From NCBI GenBank assembly GCA_011037195.1, contig JAAEAF010000278.1:1-64000 (forward strand): 64,000 nucleotides of DNA. Direction: 5' to 3'. Shown piece after piece: positions 34,331-45,867 of this stretch. The notes beneath the pieces are model-generated. The model was not told the origin of the DNA. It searched no databases and saw nothing but the letters and a program-made list of their open reading frames with translations. Within the stretch, counting starts at the first letter, position 1, and the number at the start of each line of letters is the position of its first letter. This stretch comes from Triatoma infestans (Eukaryota; Arthropoda; Insecta; Hemiptera; Reduviidae). The translations under genes and the position numbers were made by a program.

Positions 34331-34717
34331 CGGATATTAGGGATCCGAAGTGTCTAAGTGTACCTATGTCGTCATATGCTTAGCCATCAGCGAACTCAAG
34401 TGTGTCTAAAGACAAACACTAAAACCCAATTATCAGCTCCTTTTTATGCCAACACAAAATCCCACACTCTCCTAAAAATTCCATTTGTCCTCGTTTTTTT
34501 TCATTATACTGAATTCCGGTCCAAACTCTCAATACACTTAATCATCTTTTTCGTAACTTGTTCTAAACAGCACTTGTTTAAAACTTTCTATCGAAAACTG
34601 CAACTTCGATGGCCTCGCGATCATCTAAACGCATGATAAAGAATCGCTATAGTAGAATCTTCTTGCAATCGATGTATGCTGGCTTGCATTGAAATCTCAT
34701 ATCATTTTTGTTGATTT
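34331..34717. other. No gene or recognised element
   Basis: A 92-codon frame at 34358-34636 has random composition. A segment near 34437-34500 (CTCCTTTTTATGCCA, CACACTCTCCTAAAAATTCC) recurs with changes at 33690-33750, so both belong to some unnamed repeat. Confidence 0.4.
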
Positions 34718-34830
34718 ATTTTCTCTTACTACTGTCTTGTCAAATTTTCGAAATCAAGTTTCATAGGAAATAACGTTTTAAGGTTTACTGAATATGAACA
34801 AAATTTTTTTAGCGACCATGCATTAAAAAA
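34718..34830 (+). repeat. Repeat family H, left-end piece
   Basis: TTTTCTCTTACTACTG, GTCAAATTTTCGAAATC and a piece like GGTTTACTGAATATGAAC follow the family order. Confidence 0.65.
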
Positions 34831-35224
34831 GAAAACTCACCTACATTTTTCCACGAAATATATTTCAAAGAAAATTGATTTCTGGAGGGAAGCTGCACAA
34901 GGCTAAGTTTTCCTGTAGAGCAATTTTTCTCAATCTTTTTCCAACCATGGCTTCCCCTTTTTACCATGGAATTTTCCTATGGCTCCCATGTCCTACATTA
35001 GGGGCGTTTTCGCGAGTGCTCCAGCAGTAGCTGCCGCTTGCTTCTGCTCCTGTCCGGTTAGTTACTGGGGGACAGGAGATGCACAGCACATCTACTAGGT
35101 CGCTTATCTCGAGGTAATGTAGAAGGGACATGATTATAATTTGTTTAACTGAACGATTCCAAGAATTCTCCCTCACAAATTATTGGATATTTATCCATTA
35201 ATTCTTTTTTCAAAATCTAGTTGT
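34831..35224. other. No gene or recognised element
   Basis: A GC-richer block at 34970-35110 gives a 71-codon minus frame without similarity that I recognise. Confidence 0.4.
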
Positions 35225-35304
35225 TAGAAAATGTGGGTGGATCCGCAATGCTGGATAACATCTGGTATTTTATCCGTGGTAGCATGCATTTTGATTTTGT
35301 TCCT

Positions 35305-35334
35305 AACCGGTTTCGGATTTTCATCCATCGTCAG
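35305..35334 (-). ncRNA. Hammerhead-ribozyme-like motif in Penelope terminal repeat
   Basis: On the minus strand: CTGACGA, stem II GGAT-GAAA-ATCC, GAAA, CCGG, TT. CTGACGA is a permitted form of CUGANGA. As at 10526, one extra U precedes stem II. Cleavage after GUU would be possible for a hammerhead. Confidence 0.45.
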
Positions 35335-35729
35335 AGCAAAGTCACCAAGTCCGTGTAGAGAGTTCACTTCAACGTAATGTTTCTGTTCACTCATACTTGT
35401 TGGTTGCATTTATGTGGGGAGATTATAAGGTTATATTACTATGAGTGTATGTGTTTCATGACAAAGTGGATTTATTATAAATTATAATTAGACATTAGAA
35501 AATAGTGTATAATAAATAGCATGTTTTGAAGAATGCATTATAACTAAATTTTAATAGTGTTTTTAAGTATGCTAAGTGTTTCATCAAGTCACTTTTATTA
35601 GGGGAGGCGATCAACCAATCATCCCATTCAACACAAACGAGCAGTCTCAGACACCTAACTAACAGGCTAGAAACTAACCATTCACAACGATCAACTAAAC
35701 ACAAGAACTCATAAACTAGGCATGAGAAC

Positions 35730-36041
35730 AGCATTCAGAACAAACAATAAACTTATAAACAAAATATGCACACACACAGAAACAACCAGCGTGTATGACA
35801 AAAGTGGTATATATACAAACTCTCTTGCCCTGAATGCAATTGCACCTACGTAGGCCATCCCGGAAGACGCCTCAAAGACAGGTTTAAAGAACATCTACGC
35901 TCATACAAATACAACAAAACCGACTCCACTTATGCTAACCACCTTACACAGAACAACAACGAACCACAAAGTATAGAAAAAACAATGGTCCTACACACCA
36001 AGGCACAAAAAAAAGCGTATGGACATTCTAGAAAAAAATAG
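35730..36041 (+). pseudogene. Penelope GIY-YIG endonuclease fragment
   Basis: The frame reads AFRTNNKLINK and then TTSVYDKSGIYT (GIY at about 35806-35814). After a one-base loss near 35818 it continues with SCPECNCTYVGHPGRRLKDR (YVG at 35847-35855) and FKEHL. This is the GIY-YIG nuclease that Penelope-like elements carry downstream of reverse transcriptase to nick the target. A CxxC pair precedes the second motif, as in most members. The Arg (GRR) and Glu-containing FKEH positions are retained. It ends at a stop near 36041. Confidence 0.85.
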
Positions 36042-36868
36042 AAATATACAAACACAACACTATCCAAAAAAACATAATGAATGACCACATAAACTATAAC
36101 TCAGACACAGCCTTCAAGGTCATTCCTCTCACCTACTACTATATTACAAACATACCACCAACTAGTATAAAAGACATCTATGCATATATATATGCATATA
36201 TATATATGTTCACAAAAAAAATGTATGATACATGCACTTTTGTTAAATTCTAACTTGTGGAACCAAATTTTCTTCTTTCATACCTTCATAAATGCCACCA
36301 CATCCCTCTCAGTATATTCTTAATGTAATTAAAACATAAATTAATATCATTTAAAATAAGATTGATAAATAATAACGCATACATTTGATTTCCTCTATTA
36401 TTTATTTTAATATCATCTCCAATTTGCAGTTTGCTGCCAACCTCCTTACATATTAATTTACTTACATATTTTCTTGTACTGACCCTTCTTTTTTATTACT
36501 TGTACAAGCTTTTGACTGTCCATAAACTTTGCATTGCCTTTGTTTAAAATTTATCCATTCTTATTAGTACAGTTTACTCCTGGAATAACTTATCGCCCCT
36601 CTCTAATGAAAATGACTTGATAAAACAGCATACTTAAAAACACCATTAAAATTTAGTTATAAAGTATTCTTCAAAACATGCTATTTATTATACACTATTT
36701 TCTAATGTCTAATTATAATTTATAATAAATCCACTTTGTCATGAAACACACAAACACATATAGTAATATAACCTAATAACCTTCCCACATATTTACAACC
36801 AACAAGTGTTAGTGTAACAGAAACATTACGTTGAAGTGAACTCTCTACACGAACTTGGTGAATTTGCT

Positions 36869-36898
36869 CTGACGATGGATGAAAATCCGCAACTGATC
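36869..36898 (+). ncRNA. Decayed hammerhead-like motif, right terminal repeat
   Basis: CTGACGA and GGAT-GAAA-ATCC are intact. The following GAAACCGG has changed to GCAACTGA, so a catalytic A is lost. It is the inverted partner of the motif at 35305. Confidence 0.45.
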
Positions 36899-36925
36899 TA
36901 CGACGGATAAAATACCACCTATTAG

Positions 36926-37197
36926 TAGAAACTTTTCTAATTGCGACTGCCGGGCTAATATTTATATCTGAATTAGCTTAGGTCACGGAATTGCATTATT
37001 TTAATTAGTTCCTCTAGGTGGTTAGTTTTGCGATATTTAAACGCCTTTTTAATATCCTAGTTGTAGTATATGTATATTGACTTTTCAGAAGCCCAGCATA
37101 AAACTATATCAGACTCATAAGAAATCACCATCCTGAACAACTAATGTGATCCAAAATGTAAAGATTGTATATAAATGTATATATATATATATATATC

Positions 37198-37241
<44 letters not shown>

Positions 37242-37267
37242 TTCATACAAAAGCATAGTCAAACAAC
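36926..37267. other. No gene; compound TA/TC/TA microsatellite
   Basis: A (TA)n-(CT)n-(TA)n array spans about 37176-37241. The rest is AT-rich unique sequence. Confidence 0.7.
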
Positions 37268-37760
37268 GTGGTTAGTCTTTAAGATCTTTTCCTCGGGATT
37301 GTAAACCGTGAACACTGGAGTTGGTCTTTGGGCTATTCCGTACAGATATTCGTGATTCGATCTTAGCCTGCTAATAGTTGTTACTATATTATTCATGGAA
37401 TTTCCTTTGATCCATAAACTCTGTCGAAAATTTCAGTACCATTGATATATAAAATAAACCCTTTGTAGTATTATTATTATAGTCTGACTGCCATTTTGAT
37501 AAAATATTCCTGGTAATCCACGCTCTTATATCAGCACTTGATAGTTTGTATACTATTGCTTCCCCACCTCTTGCAGCTTCTCTAGCGAGAGTATCTACCG
37601 CGTCATTATACCCCTTGCCAATTACGCCGCGTCATTATGCTTTTAACATCGCCACCAGTTCAATTATTTCTAAAACGGTGTAATCTATTCTGTTCGATTT
37701 GTTTATATTTGCTAATTTAGTTATTGCACTTTGGCAATTTAAATTTATCACTATGGGTTA
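37268..37760 (-). pseudogene. LINE RNase H fragment (outer element of a nested pair)
   Basis: The minus strand reads INLNCQSAITKLANINK, then IDYTVLEIIELVAML, then KGYNDAVDTLAREAARGG and SADIRAWITRNILSKWQ. This matches the second half of the RNase H domain (SDSQSA.., GNE.AD.LAREA) and the following linker in I/Jockey-group LINEs. The Asp of SDSQ is changed to Asn/Cys. A stop and frameshift appear near 37630 where the WVPGH part would be. It is interrupted on its upstream side by the LINE at 37761-39379. Confidence 0.6.
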
Positions 37761-39379
37761 GAATAGAATAGAAGCGGGGGGGGGGGGGTGAGCCTCATTC
37801 CACTGCGACCTACAAATTGAGGTCTATTGTGGATCCCCTTAAGTTACAGAACAGCCCCCAGCTTTGCCCTCCTAATCAATCCTAGCAAAGCTGAGAGCGG
37901 CTCCGTCATGAAGCTTTCAGCTTCGGGATTGCCCGTCCCCAATTGAAGAAACCTAATCCTCGCCAGGCCGGCGCACTCACAAAGGATGTGCGCCGGGGTC
38001 TCCTCCTCTACCTTGCAGAATCGGCATACCGCACTATCCGCAAGTTGTAGGTGGTGCATGTCTATTCAGCCTACAATGCCCTGTTAGTAGACCCACAATT
38101 AACCTTATATCCCTTCGGGTCTGGCTCAGTAGGTCTTTGGTAAATTTAGGCAAATGTCTTTTAATGAAGAGCTTTGCCTGCCTCTGTCCTGGTGTTCCCT
38201 CCCACCAACGCAGACGCTGATCTTCTATCCACCCCCTGATAGAAGTTTGAATGAGGCTCCTGGACAAGCCGCAGAAGGGTTCGGGGCCTATAAAGGTATC
38301 CTGCGAGCCCTCCCTCGCTAGGGCATCCGCCCTCTCATTGCCCAGGAACCCCGCATGTCCCGGCACCCAGGCGAGTGTCAGTTTATTCCGAGTACCCACC
38401 TCGGTGAGGGCAAGTAGGCAGTCCCACACCAGTCTTGAGACTATTTGGTGTGAGGAAAGTGCCTTCAGGGCTGCCTGACTGTCGGAGTATATGGCCACTC
38501 TTCTACCCACTATCCTTTGCCTTATAATCTCCCTAGCGCAGAGTTGTAACGCCACGACTTCAGCCTGAAAGACCGTGGCGTACTTCCCTAGGCTGGCCTT
38601 AATTTTAACTTTAGGCCTGCCCCCGTAGACCCCAGCTCCGACCCCAGTCGGAGTTTTGGATCCATCTGTATACCAGATCGAGTTACCGAACAGGGGTGGG
38701 TCGCAGCCCCATTCGCCTCTGCTCGGTATGACAATATGGAAGTTCCTTTCGAAAAAATACTTAGGAACCATCCTATCCGTCGGCATCCCCAGAAGGTAGT
38801 CCGCCTTGATTTCCTCAATCAACCTCTGGTTATTACGATCATGCCTAGAGGTGATGGGAGGCGGCCCCTGCAGAAGCCTATGTATTCCCATTCTGGCTTC
38901 GCCTAGAACGAGAATGTGTAATGGTGGCAGATTGAGGAGGACTTCCAACGCCGCAGTCGGGGTGGTCTTCATGGCCCCCGTGGAACCAAGGCAAGCTCGC
39001 CTTTGGATCCCACCAAGCCTTTCCACTGCCCCCTTCTACAACGTTTTGGTCCACTAAACTACCGTCCCATTTGTAACCATGGGTCTGATGATCCTGGTGT
39101 AGATCCATAGTGACACATTTGGGCGCAAGCCCCAGTTTCTCCCACAAAGCCGTCTGCATCTATTAAATGACGCATCGGCTCTGTGAGAAATTTTGTCAAT
39201 GTGTTGATTCCAAGTGAGTCTTCGGTCGAAAGTCACGCCAAGGTACTTTGCCTCCGTCGCAAATGGAATCGGGGTGTGCCCAAGTAATGGAGGCTAAGGC
39301 CTTCCAAGTTATGGCGCAATGTGAAAGGAACTATTATGGCTTTGTGGGGGTTTATGAACAGGTCCTCCATGGGTCCTCC
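37761..39379 (-). mobile_element. RNase H-bearing LINE (I/LOA-like), 5'-truncated, inserted into an older LINE
   Basis: ATCACTATGGGTTA at 37747-37760 and 39380-39393 is a 14-bp target duplication. The element is GC-rich against AT-rich flanks. Read on the minus strand, its 3' end has a C-run and then a CTATT-type tail (GAATAGAATAG on the plus strand). The interrupted older LINE fragment continues at 39394. Confidence 0.9.
37844..39370 (-). pseudogene. RT thumb, RNase H and zinc-knuckle domains of the inner LINE
   Basis: From the right: LFINPHKAIIVPFTLRHNL, then after a frameshift near 39285 LGHTPIPFATEAKYLGVTF and RRLTWNQHIDKIS, the thumb region after the lost catalytic core. After another frameshift near 39050, the 330-codon frame (38034-39026) holds a complete RNase H domain. 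Its acidic and His residues look intact: D121 (YTDGSK), E156 (FQAE), D182 (YSDSQ), H224 (VPGH), D234 (ERAD). After a third shift near 38050, CRFCKVEEETPAHILCEC forms the C-terminal knuckle. RNase H removes the RNA strand during first-strand synthesis. The element cannot move because the 5' part is missing. Confidence 0.88.
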
Positions 39380-39393
39380 ATCACTATGGGTTA

Positions 39394-39480
39394 TTTATCA
39401 CTTTGGTTTTTTTTGATTTACTGTCAGTGTGAGTATAAATATATTTTAATGCCAATGTAATGGCTCATTTAGTCTAGCTA
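39394..39480 (-). pseudogene. Upstream remainder of the interrupted LINE
   Basis: Sequence right of the duplicated target gives a short minus-strand frame with ALKYIYTHTDSKSKK, reminiscent of an early RNase H segment. It is continuous with 37268-37760 once the inner LINE is ignored. Too short to be certain. Confidence 0.3.
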
Positions 39481-39589
39481 CTTTGTAAAATAATCTTTTT
39501 CGATCGTACACAGCGCTGCCCACCTTGTTATCAATCTTAGAACATCATAAATATACAACACCTATTTGGACAGTTTCTGTTAATATAAT

Positions 39590-40005
39590 AATTAAATGCG
39601 AGAAAATTTCAAAAAAACTTAAAAACCTATTCTGTAAAGTACTTCGGTTACTTCCGGTTTCTTCAAATTTGTAATTCTAGCAATGTTTCTAATGGTATTA
39701 ATATTATATAGGTGGTACGTTGTATACATTGTACTGAAGTGGTTGCTTATAGCAAAACAGAATGTTACTGTTCCCCCAGATCAGCCCACAATAACTCAAA
39801 TATTCACGGGATAATGGTTCAAATGAAAGTTACAGATATTTATGTATGTAGATAGTATACGAAGTTTGAAGAAAATCATGCAGAAACTGAAAAAAAAATA
39901 TTCACTAAAATTGCACATCGGTTAGTGGATTTTACGCGAAATTTTGCGCATAAATATTCTGACCAAAAACATTACCGGAAGTAAAAAAAAAGTAAAAATA
40001 TCGAA
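39590..40005 (-). repeat. Repeat family H, second-half and partial first-half copy
   Basis: Family phrases in reverse: AAAAACCTATTCTGTAAAG, CTTCCGGTTTCTTCAAATTT, GTACTGAAGTGG, then AAGTTTGAAGAAAATCATGC and GGTTAGTGGATTTTACGCG. It ends near ACATTACCGGAAGT. Confidence 0.75.
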
Positions 40006-41114
40006 ACCAATTAAGGGCATTTAAATTACTTTTATCCTAAGCATCAATTAATAAGGCAAATATATTGATATATATATATACTAATTTTTTTACCACTTTA
40101 TTAGATAATTACTGTTCGCTTTCATACCAATTAATTACAATTAACAATTTAATTTGTATTTTTAGAAAAGAAATTATATTTTGTATTATTCCATCATACA
40201 CTTCCACACATACAGTGAAAACTATATGTGCAAGTTTTGTGACACTATTTTGTACTATCTGCGGTCTTCCTTTGGCTGTCATTCCTGATAAGAGTGCTTG
40301 GCAGAGAGAGAGAGAGAGAGAGAGACTTAACTACAGCGGAGTGTCCACCATATAACACGTTTCACCTGTTGTTATGGGACTGCCAACCCGAGTGAAAGCC
40401 AATGTCCCCTTGAACAATAACGATACAAGAGGACAGACAGAGAGAAGAGAAGAGTAAGAGAGCGAATTTCTAGTTTACTGTGCACAGTCTCTCTCTCTCT
40501 CTCCTACGCAGGTGCCCGGGTATGAATTGTCCAACCGCACCACACTATGTGGGCTGTAGACAACTCTATTGCTTGGTTACAATGAACTATGGTGGCAGAT
40601 CTACAGTCCATGTTTTATTCAAATACAATAGATATAGACCAGAAACTCCTCCGTCCCCAGCGTCCATCACTAGCTAGAAGCCACCTGGTTGTACAGGGTG
40701 AAACAGCCACCTATTTCGCTCTTTCTTGCTCTTCCTTCCAGCCTATTCTCCGCCTCCATTCCTACTACTTCCAAACCAAACCCTCTATGTTGTTCATGCC
40801 CTAAAACTGACATGCTGCCTTCTATGCAACAAATACTGTTGTCAATCTCACCTTTGTCCTGGGACGCTAATTGATCAAGATATCGGATTTTACCTCTCTC
40901 ACTCGCTCATTTAATAGATATTTCACTCGCTTGTGTTCATTCACAGTTTCTTCATCTCCGCCATTCATGCTTTCACTATTATCGTTGGTACCGTTATATA
41001 GAATGTACACAAATGTAGTTGTCTATTTGTAATATTCTAGTGTTTTCGTTTATTTCTGTTTTAACTATAGTTAATCTTATTTTTACTGGTTAATTTTAAT
41101 TAATTTGAACCATT
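40006..41114. other. No confirmed gene; GA/CT microsatellites and a GC-richer island
   Basis: GA at 40303-40324 and CT at 40483-40502. CT tract plus CTACGCAG at 40503-40510 resembles a splice acceptor, and overlapping frames of 61-71 codons follow at 40480-40914. None shows a domain and three frames are open at once. I leave it uncalled. Confidence 0.35.
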
Positions 41115-41190
41115 TACACAGCCAATAGTGTTTATTTCATTAGTTGAATTCCAACGTTTCGTGCACTTAACGTGCCATTATCAAGGAGTA
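41115..41190 (-). repeat. Penelope-type terminal-repeat relic, second family
   Basis: On the minus strand CCTTGATAATGGCACG then TTAAGTGCACGAAACG has the same layout (TGATNA, hairpin, GAAAC) as the motifs at 10526 and 35305 but differs in sequence. Two core positions are changed, so it is not a plausible ribozyme. Confidence 0.4.
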
Positions 41191-41367
41191 CATTTTTTTT
41201 ACATTCTGAAAATAATTTTTTTTATATATATACCTATTACATATATGTTAAATTAGGTTTACAACGTTTCTATTGAATTCCATCACACTAATTACCTTAT
41301 AGATTATTGTACAAAAAACAGCATAAAAATTAAAAAAGTTAATCTTATTGTTATTATTAATATTATT

Positions 41368-42215
41368 TACTTTCTCTCTAGTAAGAGGAAGTAGTGAAAT
41401 CGTGTCAGATTTTTGAAATTGAGTTTTCACCGGAAATATATGTTTTAAGGGTACCTGAGTATGAAAAAGTGATTAATTGAAAAAATTTCTCAACCGGAAG
41501 TAGTACACTATTGAATGAATGGATTTTTCAGTTTTTGCGATTTTCTCGAAAATGGCTCCAAAAATTTTCTTTAAACTTACCTAATTAACTACACATATAA
41601 GGAGTTATTACTTTTATTTGAAACATTTCTCCGGAAAAATCCCGGTTATGGGGGTTTGTGATTTCTTCTAAAGTGCTATTTTTTTTTATTATAAAGTGGG
41701 GCGAAGATGTTCACGTCCAACATTGTTCTCACGTGCTTTCTGGATATCCAACTAAACGAATAACGTCAATCGCCAGCATAACCTAAGTACATGAAGTAGA
41801 ATGGCTGAATAGCCGAAGTCATGGCTTAGGAAAAAAAATGGTTATTACACAAATCCACCATCCAAATAATATTAATTAGGATTAAATATGTTGCCAATAT
41901 TCCAAGTTTGAAGCAAATCGGTTGACCGGAAGTCCATTTTGGCTGAACAATTTTTTCAGTTTTCTGCGATTTTCTCCATAAAAACATTAACGTATTTGGT
42001 TAAGGTTGTTAGAGGTAACTATACATATTTCGAGGTACCTATCGCTCCTTTAGACATTTTTTTCGAGAATATTCTTTTGCAGGAAGTTTTGGATGGAGGG
42101 TTTCTCAAAAAGTCGTTTTATTAATTTTATATTCTCCCATTGAAAATTTGTCATTTATAAATATGACGAATGGAGTAAGAGAAAGCCGTGTGAATGATTC
42201 ACACCAGTTTTTGTT
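41368..42215 (+). repeat. Repeat family H, near full-length copy
   Basis: Left end TTTACTTTCTCTCTAGTAAG at 41367, then ACCGGAAATATATG and ACCGGAAGTAGTACAC. The second half has GTTGACCGGAAGTCC at 41918. The right-end stem-loop GTGTGAATGATTCACAC lies at 42189-42205. A unique piece at 41690-41830 interrupts it. Confidence 0.8.
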
Positions 42216-42239
42216 TATATACAGTAAGCGATGTGAGCA

Positions 42240-42395
42240 CAGCACTAAGAGAAAGTCGTGTGATCGTTTAACTCCAGTTTTTTCCTAGCTGGGCGGCTGG
42301 AGACGTGTATACCGTCAAGCTGTGTTTAACGTAGTACTGAGTTCGATTCTCGGTCTTCGACTTTGTCGAATTTTATTTTATTAAATTAATATACT
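42240..42395 (+). mobile_element. H right end followed by a tRNA-like SINE candidate
   Basis: A second H right end (AAGAGAAAGTCGTGTGATC) is at 42247. From 42288, GCTGGGCGGCTGGAGACG and then GAGTTCGATTCTC (42339-42351) give A-box-like and B-box elements of a tRNA head unrelated to family S. It is followed by TTCGACTTTGTCG and a T/A-rich tail. No other copy is in the window. Confidence 0.35.
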
Positions 42396-42664
42396 ATATG
42401 ATATTGATTGTGAATATGTTTGCTTTCCGCCTGTGTCTATACCCAGAAGACAGCAAACTCTAGCTCAGCACAAAAAAACACACACTTACTCATACTAACG
42501 CCCAATATCCTCTCTCCACAAATAACTAATTCATCTGACAGTCTACTAATTAGAGGCTATTACCCAATGGGTTTGCTTCATCGTCTGTTCCTAAACATCT
42601 ATTTCTCTCAGTCACAGCGAGCACGGTTACTTACACCTCTAGCGAAAAACTAACGCCATCCAAA

Positions 42665-43030
42665 CTAAGTTTTTTACTTTCTCTTATTCCTAGGATGAAA
42701 ATGTACTGCGATTTGCCAGATTTTTGCCAGTATTTTTGGAGTCTCCTGAATACAAAATAAATGTTTTTTTCGAGTGGTCTTGTGTGTGAGTATATATATA
42801 TATATATATTAACAGAATATCTCCAAAACGAAAGGTCGCATGAAGCTCAAACTTGGTATTCCATTAGACTACCACCGCATTAGACTCGAAGATTTCGAGC
42901 AAAATCCAACAACTGGAAGTACAATTTTACTGGTTTTCTTTTTTTCAGTTTTTCGTGATTTTCTCGAAAACGGCTCCAACGATTTTTTTTAAGCTTCGCA
43001 TACTATCTACATCTTCAAAACAATCACAAA
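42665..43030 (+). repeat. Repeat family H, first half
   Basis: TTTTTTACTTTCTCTTATTC opens it at 42670. A TA tract replaces the GT core at 42790-42808. AAAATCCAACAACTGGAAG and ACGGCTCCAACGATTTTT follow. The second half is missing. Confidence 0.75.
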
Positions 43031-44880
43031 ATGCACACATACGAGGCCTTGCAGAGATGATGTTGATATGTACAACAGTTTGGGTAAAGTCTAGCCCTTT
43101 AGCGTATCCAGACAGGCAAACTCTAGCTCATCATCACACATACATACATACACACACACACACACACTCTCTCACACTTAAACATTGTCCACTTTACAAC
43201 ATTCTGGTTACAACACTGACGCTCAAGGTGTCGCAATCGATCTTTTAGGCACGCCTTCTTTATTCCAACAATTACAACCACGACATCACAACAATAATTA
43301 CATTTATTCTATCATCATTCAGATATACCAAACATAGGCATGCAGAAGAACCAGTCGATGTGTAGAATATTTGGTTTTCGCGTACCTGCAGAGTAAAACT
43401 CATCTCTTACGGTGGATCTTTCTGTTGATTTGGCCTTTCATTTCTGGAGATTTGTTTAAAAAACAAAAGTTTACAATTTCTTTTATATAATGACTAACTG
43501 ACCTCTCTAAGGTCGACAATATAAACGGAATAAGAAGTCACCGTAATAGTTTAGTGGTTAAAGTATGATTTAATTTACGGAACTCTATAAGCGGTAATCT
43601 GGCCAGGTACCGAATATTTAATAAAAGTCTAACCAGCGTCACAATTGATAGGTACAATTCAGCGGCTGAATAAATATAAACTTTAAAGGAAACAAAGTCA
43701 GTATGCCAAATGGTTTCAGCACTTTCAAAAACACCCATTTTCATCGAACTCTATTCTATTATATAGAGAAAATGTTTTCAAATAAAGTTTTAAAACATAC
43801 AAAATTTCCCAATAAACACGCAACATGATGGAAAGCTACAGGTGAGTTCTGTATTGGCGACGCCAATATTTGGCTGTTCAATGATTTTCAATAAACCTGG
43901 GAAAATTTCCACCATCAAAAACAAAATTTCCACCGTGAATTGATGAGCTGTAGTGTTTTAGCCAATGTTTAAGAATTTTAGAGCAGCTGAGTTTTCAAGT
44001 TGCTCACAAACATTATTATGACGTATATTATAAAAGCAATGTTTATAATTGTAAATAGAGGGGGGATTTGGTAGGGCTATTGTTGAGGAGCATATAAACA
44101 AAACTGGTTTGTAGACAATAAACTGGTTTGTTTTTGTTTCCGTATCAGTTTTATTCATTTAAACAAACAAACAAATTATTTAAACTCTCTCTTTCATTTG
44201 AAAACAATATACAATAATAGAGAACTCTTTCCATTACCCATACTCTCTCTACCTCCATTATAACCAGGGTGTCTACATGACCTGTATCTGTATATTCCAT
44301 CTATATTGCATAATATGGTGTGCAATTAATAAACTCTTCCTGCACTGTTTTTTTTTGGGAGGGAACAATACTTTTTTAATTGAGATTTAAGCTGTGATAT
44401 CAGTGCATTTGCTGGGTAGAATTTGCATTTTGAAAGAGTAATGATTCCTATGAGATTCTAACCGGTGGTCTGACTGAGCAGAAATGGGAAAAGTTGTGTA
44501 AAAATGGGAAGTGGTTTCACTGATCAACGGACCTTGGACAGGAATGTTGCTAAGGTAATCGCGATAAAACTAACCATAGGTCAACCTCCCTTGCAAAAAT
44601 CATGGTAGGTTTTTTTTTTTTTTTTACTGAAGGTGATACAATACAATCGTACTGTATATTGTTTTGGTTATATAATGGAGAGTAGAGTGTATGCTGTGAA
44701 TTTTCTTACCAACAGTGTTAACGAATCAATGTTGTCAACATCTGTCGCACAGCCACTCATGCCATGTCCAGACGTTCTGAACGGATCTGGTACGAAGCGG
44801 ACAGTGAAAATAATAATAATAATAATAATAAGCTCCATCCGAATAAGCTCCAAGTTTGGAGCTTGAGAATCATTAATCAA
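43031..44880. other. No confirmed gene; CA tract and (AAT)n
   Basis: A CA/CT-rich stretch at 43150-43180 and an AAT array at 44812-44831. The stretch 44690-44811 before the AAT array could be the 3' end of a LINE with an AAT tail, as at 6998, but protein similarity is weak. The rest shows nothing. Confidence 0.35.
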
Positions 44881-45840
44881 TATATTCCTAGTAAGAGGAA
44901 CTATTGTAATCGCGTCAAAAAATTTTTTTTTAGATTTATTTCTTATATAATTAGGGCGAAAAAGTAGAACCCAAATTTTATTCTCGAGTAAAAATATTTG
45001 GATCGCAGTACGTTTTGTTTAATAAACGAAATAAAAAAATAAATCTGGTGTAAAATACTCTTACTCCAGATTTCAAAATTGTAATTGACAAATTTTATAG
45101 TTTGTGTAAAAAATTTGATGAAATTAGTGGAGTTGGTCGAAAACTGTTCAGCAAAAGCGCACTAATTTTCTTGAAACTCGGAATTTTAGTCAACAACTTA
45201 TTTCTAATTAATTTTGTTTAGTTGGTAGAATTGTATAATCAACTATGATGTACTATGTATGTAGAAAACATAACCCCACCCCTCCCCTAAAAAAACCCTT
45301 AAATAACTTCAACAGGAGAAATGTTTCAAACAAAAGTTATAGCTCTTTATATTTATAGTTCACATTACTAGTTTAAAGAAAATCGTTGGAGTCGTTTTAG
45401 AGAAAATAACAGAAAACTGAAAAATACATTTCAGTAAAAACGCACTTTCGATCATCCGATTTTTTCAAACTCGGAATTTCAACAACACATTAAATTCTAA
45501 TTAATATTATTTAGATGAAAGAATTCCATAATAAATTGAAATAGCACATTAAAGGAAAATCTAACCTCACCTGTCCCCCAAAAATGCCCTTAGATGAATT
45601 TGTCCAGAGAATGTTTTAAATAAAAGTTGTAAATCATTGTATTTATAGTTGGTATATCAAGTTTGAAGAAAATCTTCGGAGCTATGTTTGGGGAAATTGT
45701 ACGAAAGGTAATTCCTAAAAGTGGTACTTCCGTTTGAAAAATTTTGACCTACTGTCAGATCCCATGGAGATACCTAAACGCACTATCAAGTTTGAACTTT
45801 CTACCATTTTACGTTTTTGAGCTGTGCATGACACAGACAC
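44881..45840 (-). repeat. Repeat family H, left-end piece (+) then a long reverse copy
   Basis: At 44886-44945 CCTAGTAAGAGGAACTATTG is a plus-strand left end. From 45050 a minus-strand copy starts with the decayed right end (CTGGTGTAAAATACTCTTAC) and holds both halves, closely matching 1838-2760, with CTCCCCTAAAA and GTTTTAGAGAAAATAAC phrases. Confidence 0.75.
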
Positions 45841-45867
45841 GTCTAATATAATGTAATGGTGTATCTG

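Larger units (their letters stand above)
35225..36925. mobile_element. Penelope-like element flanked by inverted terminal repeats
   Basis: Two copies of a roughly 340-bp pseudo-LTR lie in opposite orientation, at about 35250-35611 and 36590-36925. They match through CATTAGAAAATAGTGTATAA, CAAAGTGGATTTATTATAAA and the CATCCATCGTCAGAGC block. About 1 kb lies between, including a GIY-YIG nuclease fragment. Penelope-like elements are known to carry terminal repeats in direct or inverted orientation, which fits. Most of the reverse transcriptase is missing. Confidence 0.85.
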
